Assembly: GCA_023397045.1 (NCBI GenBank)
Contig: JAEWUR010000413.1
Span: 1 to 7,667 of the forward strand
Length of the DNA stretch: 7,667 bases
Direction of reading: 5' to 3'
From: Planctomycetota bacterium
GTDB taxonomy: Bacteria; Planctomycetota; Planctomycetia; Pirellulales; Thermoguttaceae
Shown here: positions 7,501-7,667 of the stretch, piece by piece
Position numbering within the stretch: the first letter of the stretch is position 1
Layout: every line of letters begins with the position of its first letter
Program-made: the position numbers and the translations under genes
The notes under the pieces: model-generated
Told to the model about the DNA's origin: nothing
The model's database searches: none
What the model saw: only the letters and a program-made list of their open reading frames with translations

Positions 7501-7667
7501 CGTGACGCGTTGCAGTTTTTCGGCCAATGTGCCGGGGACAAGGAGTTCCTCCTGAAGCCGGTTGACTCCTTCAAGTCGCTTGATCAGCCGGGCCTGCCGC
7601 TGTTCCGCGAGTTTCCGTTCGCTGCAATCGGCGAACACGCCGAGCATGTATTGCTTATTCCCGATGT
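4552..7667 (-). CDS. Hybrid sensor histidine kinase, PAS-GAF-PAS-GAF-HisKA-HATPase-REC-HPt, 5'-truncated by window edge
   Basis: Multistep phosphorelay kinase. The frame stays open past the Met at 7647 to the edge (IGNKQY precedes it), and MLGVFADCSERKLAE is a typical end of a PAS/PAC domain, so more sensor sequence lies outside. Residues numbered from that Met: GAF-like domain about 38-205 with Cys72, Cys76, Cys88, Cys94; PAS about 213-337 ending CRDISDR; second GAF about 350-503 with YPIEETGLWGEAV and LLMDGWWRIV; coiled linker; HisKA with phosphoacceptor His534 in SHEIRTPM; HATPase with N-box Asn652, DTGIGIP (684-690), FQPFNQGD, GGTGLGL (713-719); receiver with Asp792, Asp835, Thr863, Lys885; HPt with His970 in AHKLKGAGGSYG. 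All catalytic residues look intact. No membrane segment is visible in this part, so sensing may be cytosolic. Its ligand is unknown. Followed immediately by the diguanylate cyclase regulator. Confidence 0.95.
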   Translation of the reverse strand, partial: IGNKQYMLGVFADCSERKLAEQRQARLIKRLEGVNRLQEELLVPGTLAEKLQRVTDAANHLLNLDFCRIWQFDAGDRCESGCVHATAEDDRHVCQQRDRCLHLVASSGRYTNLDGDHGRIPLGNSKIGRIANGEENRFLTNHVTTDPQIRDHAWAKSLGLVSFAGYRLHDGEGNPSGVLAMFSKHEISEEDDMFLLNLAEITSKVMIESRAEESLRNAERKLRLFVENVSDVIWTSDFSGRFTYVTPSVRQWLGYAPDELVGRMNSDILTPESAERAMLRLGEMSAQAKEKQHPAPQIAELEIVRKDGTTVWGELTYGGMYDESGNMIAVQGICRDISDRIFMEKERQLSAQRMEALLSLNQMTDKPLQEIAATAVEDAIRLTGSEIGYLAVMNEDETVLTMQYWSDSAHAACKIVDRPIVYPIEETGLWGEAVRQRKPIITNDYAAPNPQKRGMPEGHVPIVRHMNVPVFEGKRIVAVAGVGNKHSDYDDRDRRQLQLLMDGWWRIVARKQFEAALAKARDDAEAANRAKSQFLATMSHEIRTPMTAILGYADMLMDPTVTASNRNNYATTIRRSGEHLLTLINDILDLSKIEAGKMSIDIRPCSIVSLLADVASVVRPRAEGRNVSFSVEYLGEIPETIETDGARLRQAIVNLAGNAVKFTEKGSVRVLVSLGNGPNDEPMMRFEVVDTGIGIPEDVLPRLFQPFNQGDMTVTRKYGGTGLGLVISHHLANLLGGDITVNSELGNGSTFTITVPTGSLEGVRMLHSPAEVELERSGLSWHISADELRGLHILLAEDGYDNRELIQAILIRAGAEVETAENGRVAVEKATQREYDLILMDMNMPEMDGYEATSVLRHRAYKAPIVALTANAMNEDRERCQLAGCDEYLTKPIDRVRLIQTIAKIVGRESSLGSSMPVANTETPAAKGDAIVSEFIDDPEMSGIIVIFVGRLRQYSDEMQQVFKASDIDELRRLAHKLKGAGGSYGFPALTEACRILEDAAKNQSLTETGAALDKVVELILAIEKGCPEAVSAGTQS
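4563..4567 (-). promoter_or_regulatory. Ribosome binding site of the REC-GGDEF gene
   Basis: Minus-strand AGGAA is followed by 7 nt and the ATG at 4555. It lies within the last codons of the histidine kinase gene, and the kinase TGA (4554-4552) overlaps the start codon. This arrangement favours translational coupling and fixes the start. Confidence 0.65.

Noticed and set aside
7645..7647. Met at 7647 as the true start of the histidine kinase
   Set aside because: The frame remains open to the window edge with PAS-like residues (IGNKQY) before it, and the Met falls in the last strand of a PAS/PAC domain, so the gene begins outside the window.
1..7667. CRISPR arrays, tRNA/rRNA genes, insertion sequences, phage or toxin-antitoxin genes
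   Set aside because: No tandem spaced repeats, no cloverleaf-like segment in the single intergenic gap, and no transposase, integrase or toxin-like products were seen; the window is almost entirely occupied by the five genes.

Overview
The window reads as a moderately GC-rich, gene-dense bacterial chromosome segment. It holds five protein-coding genes in two convergent blocks and no sign of mobile DNA. Both ends are cut inside genes: the left edge removes about the first 105 residues of a glutamate dehydrogenase, and the right edge removes the N-terminus of a large sensor kinase. The organism cannot be fixed from this alone. The multidomain hybrid kinase with a cysteine-bearing GAF domain, next to NfnAB, fits an environmental planctomycete, a deltaproteobacterium-like organism or another anaerobe/facultative anaerobe. 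I lean to a planctomycete, with low confidence.

Left block, plus strand (1-3604): the 3' part of an NADP-type glutamate dehydrogenase (gdhA), a 243-bp gap, then nfnA (281 aa) and nfnB (478 aa), 45 bp apart and very probably co-transcribed. The gap holds a terminator-like hairpin, a 12-bp palindrome resembling a LacI-family operator, a -35-like TTGACA lying over a second inverted repeat, and the nfnA ribosome binding site. NfnAB is the two-subunit iron-sulfur flavoprotein that balances NADH, NADPH and reduced ferredoxin by flavin-based electron bifurcation. GdhA uses NADPH to fix ammonium into glutamate. The juxtaposition suggests a redox/nitrogen-assimilation unit, although the hairpin suggests that nfnAB can be expressed separately.

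Right block, minus strand (7667-3584): a very large hybrid histidine kinase (PAS end - GAF - PAS - GAF - HisKA - HATPase - REC - HPt) overlaps by ATGA a PleD-like response regulator (REC-GGDEF). All steps of a phosphorelay (kinase, internal receiver, HPt, output receiver) plus a diguanylate cyclase with intact catalytic and inhibitory sites lie in two coupled genes. The unit looks like a cytosolic-signal-to-c-di-GMP switch. The first GAF domain carries a C-x3-C-x11-C-x5-C set that could bind a metal or iron-sulfur cluster; that is the most interesting single feature here.

The two blocks meet tail to tail with a 21-bp overlap of coding sequence (3584-3604), flanked by a perfect 12-bp palindrome and an 8-bp inverted repeat. 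No RNA genes, CRISPR, insertion sequences or phage genes were seen. No known defence or otherwise exotic system is evident; the families are recognisable and the novelty is in details and arrangement.
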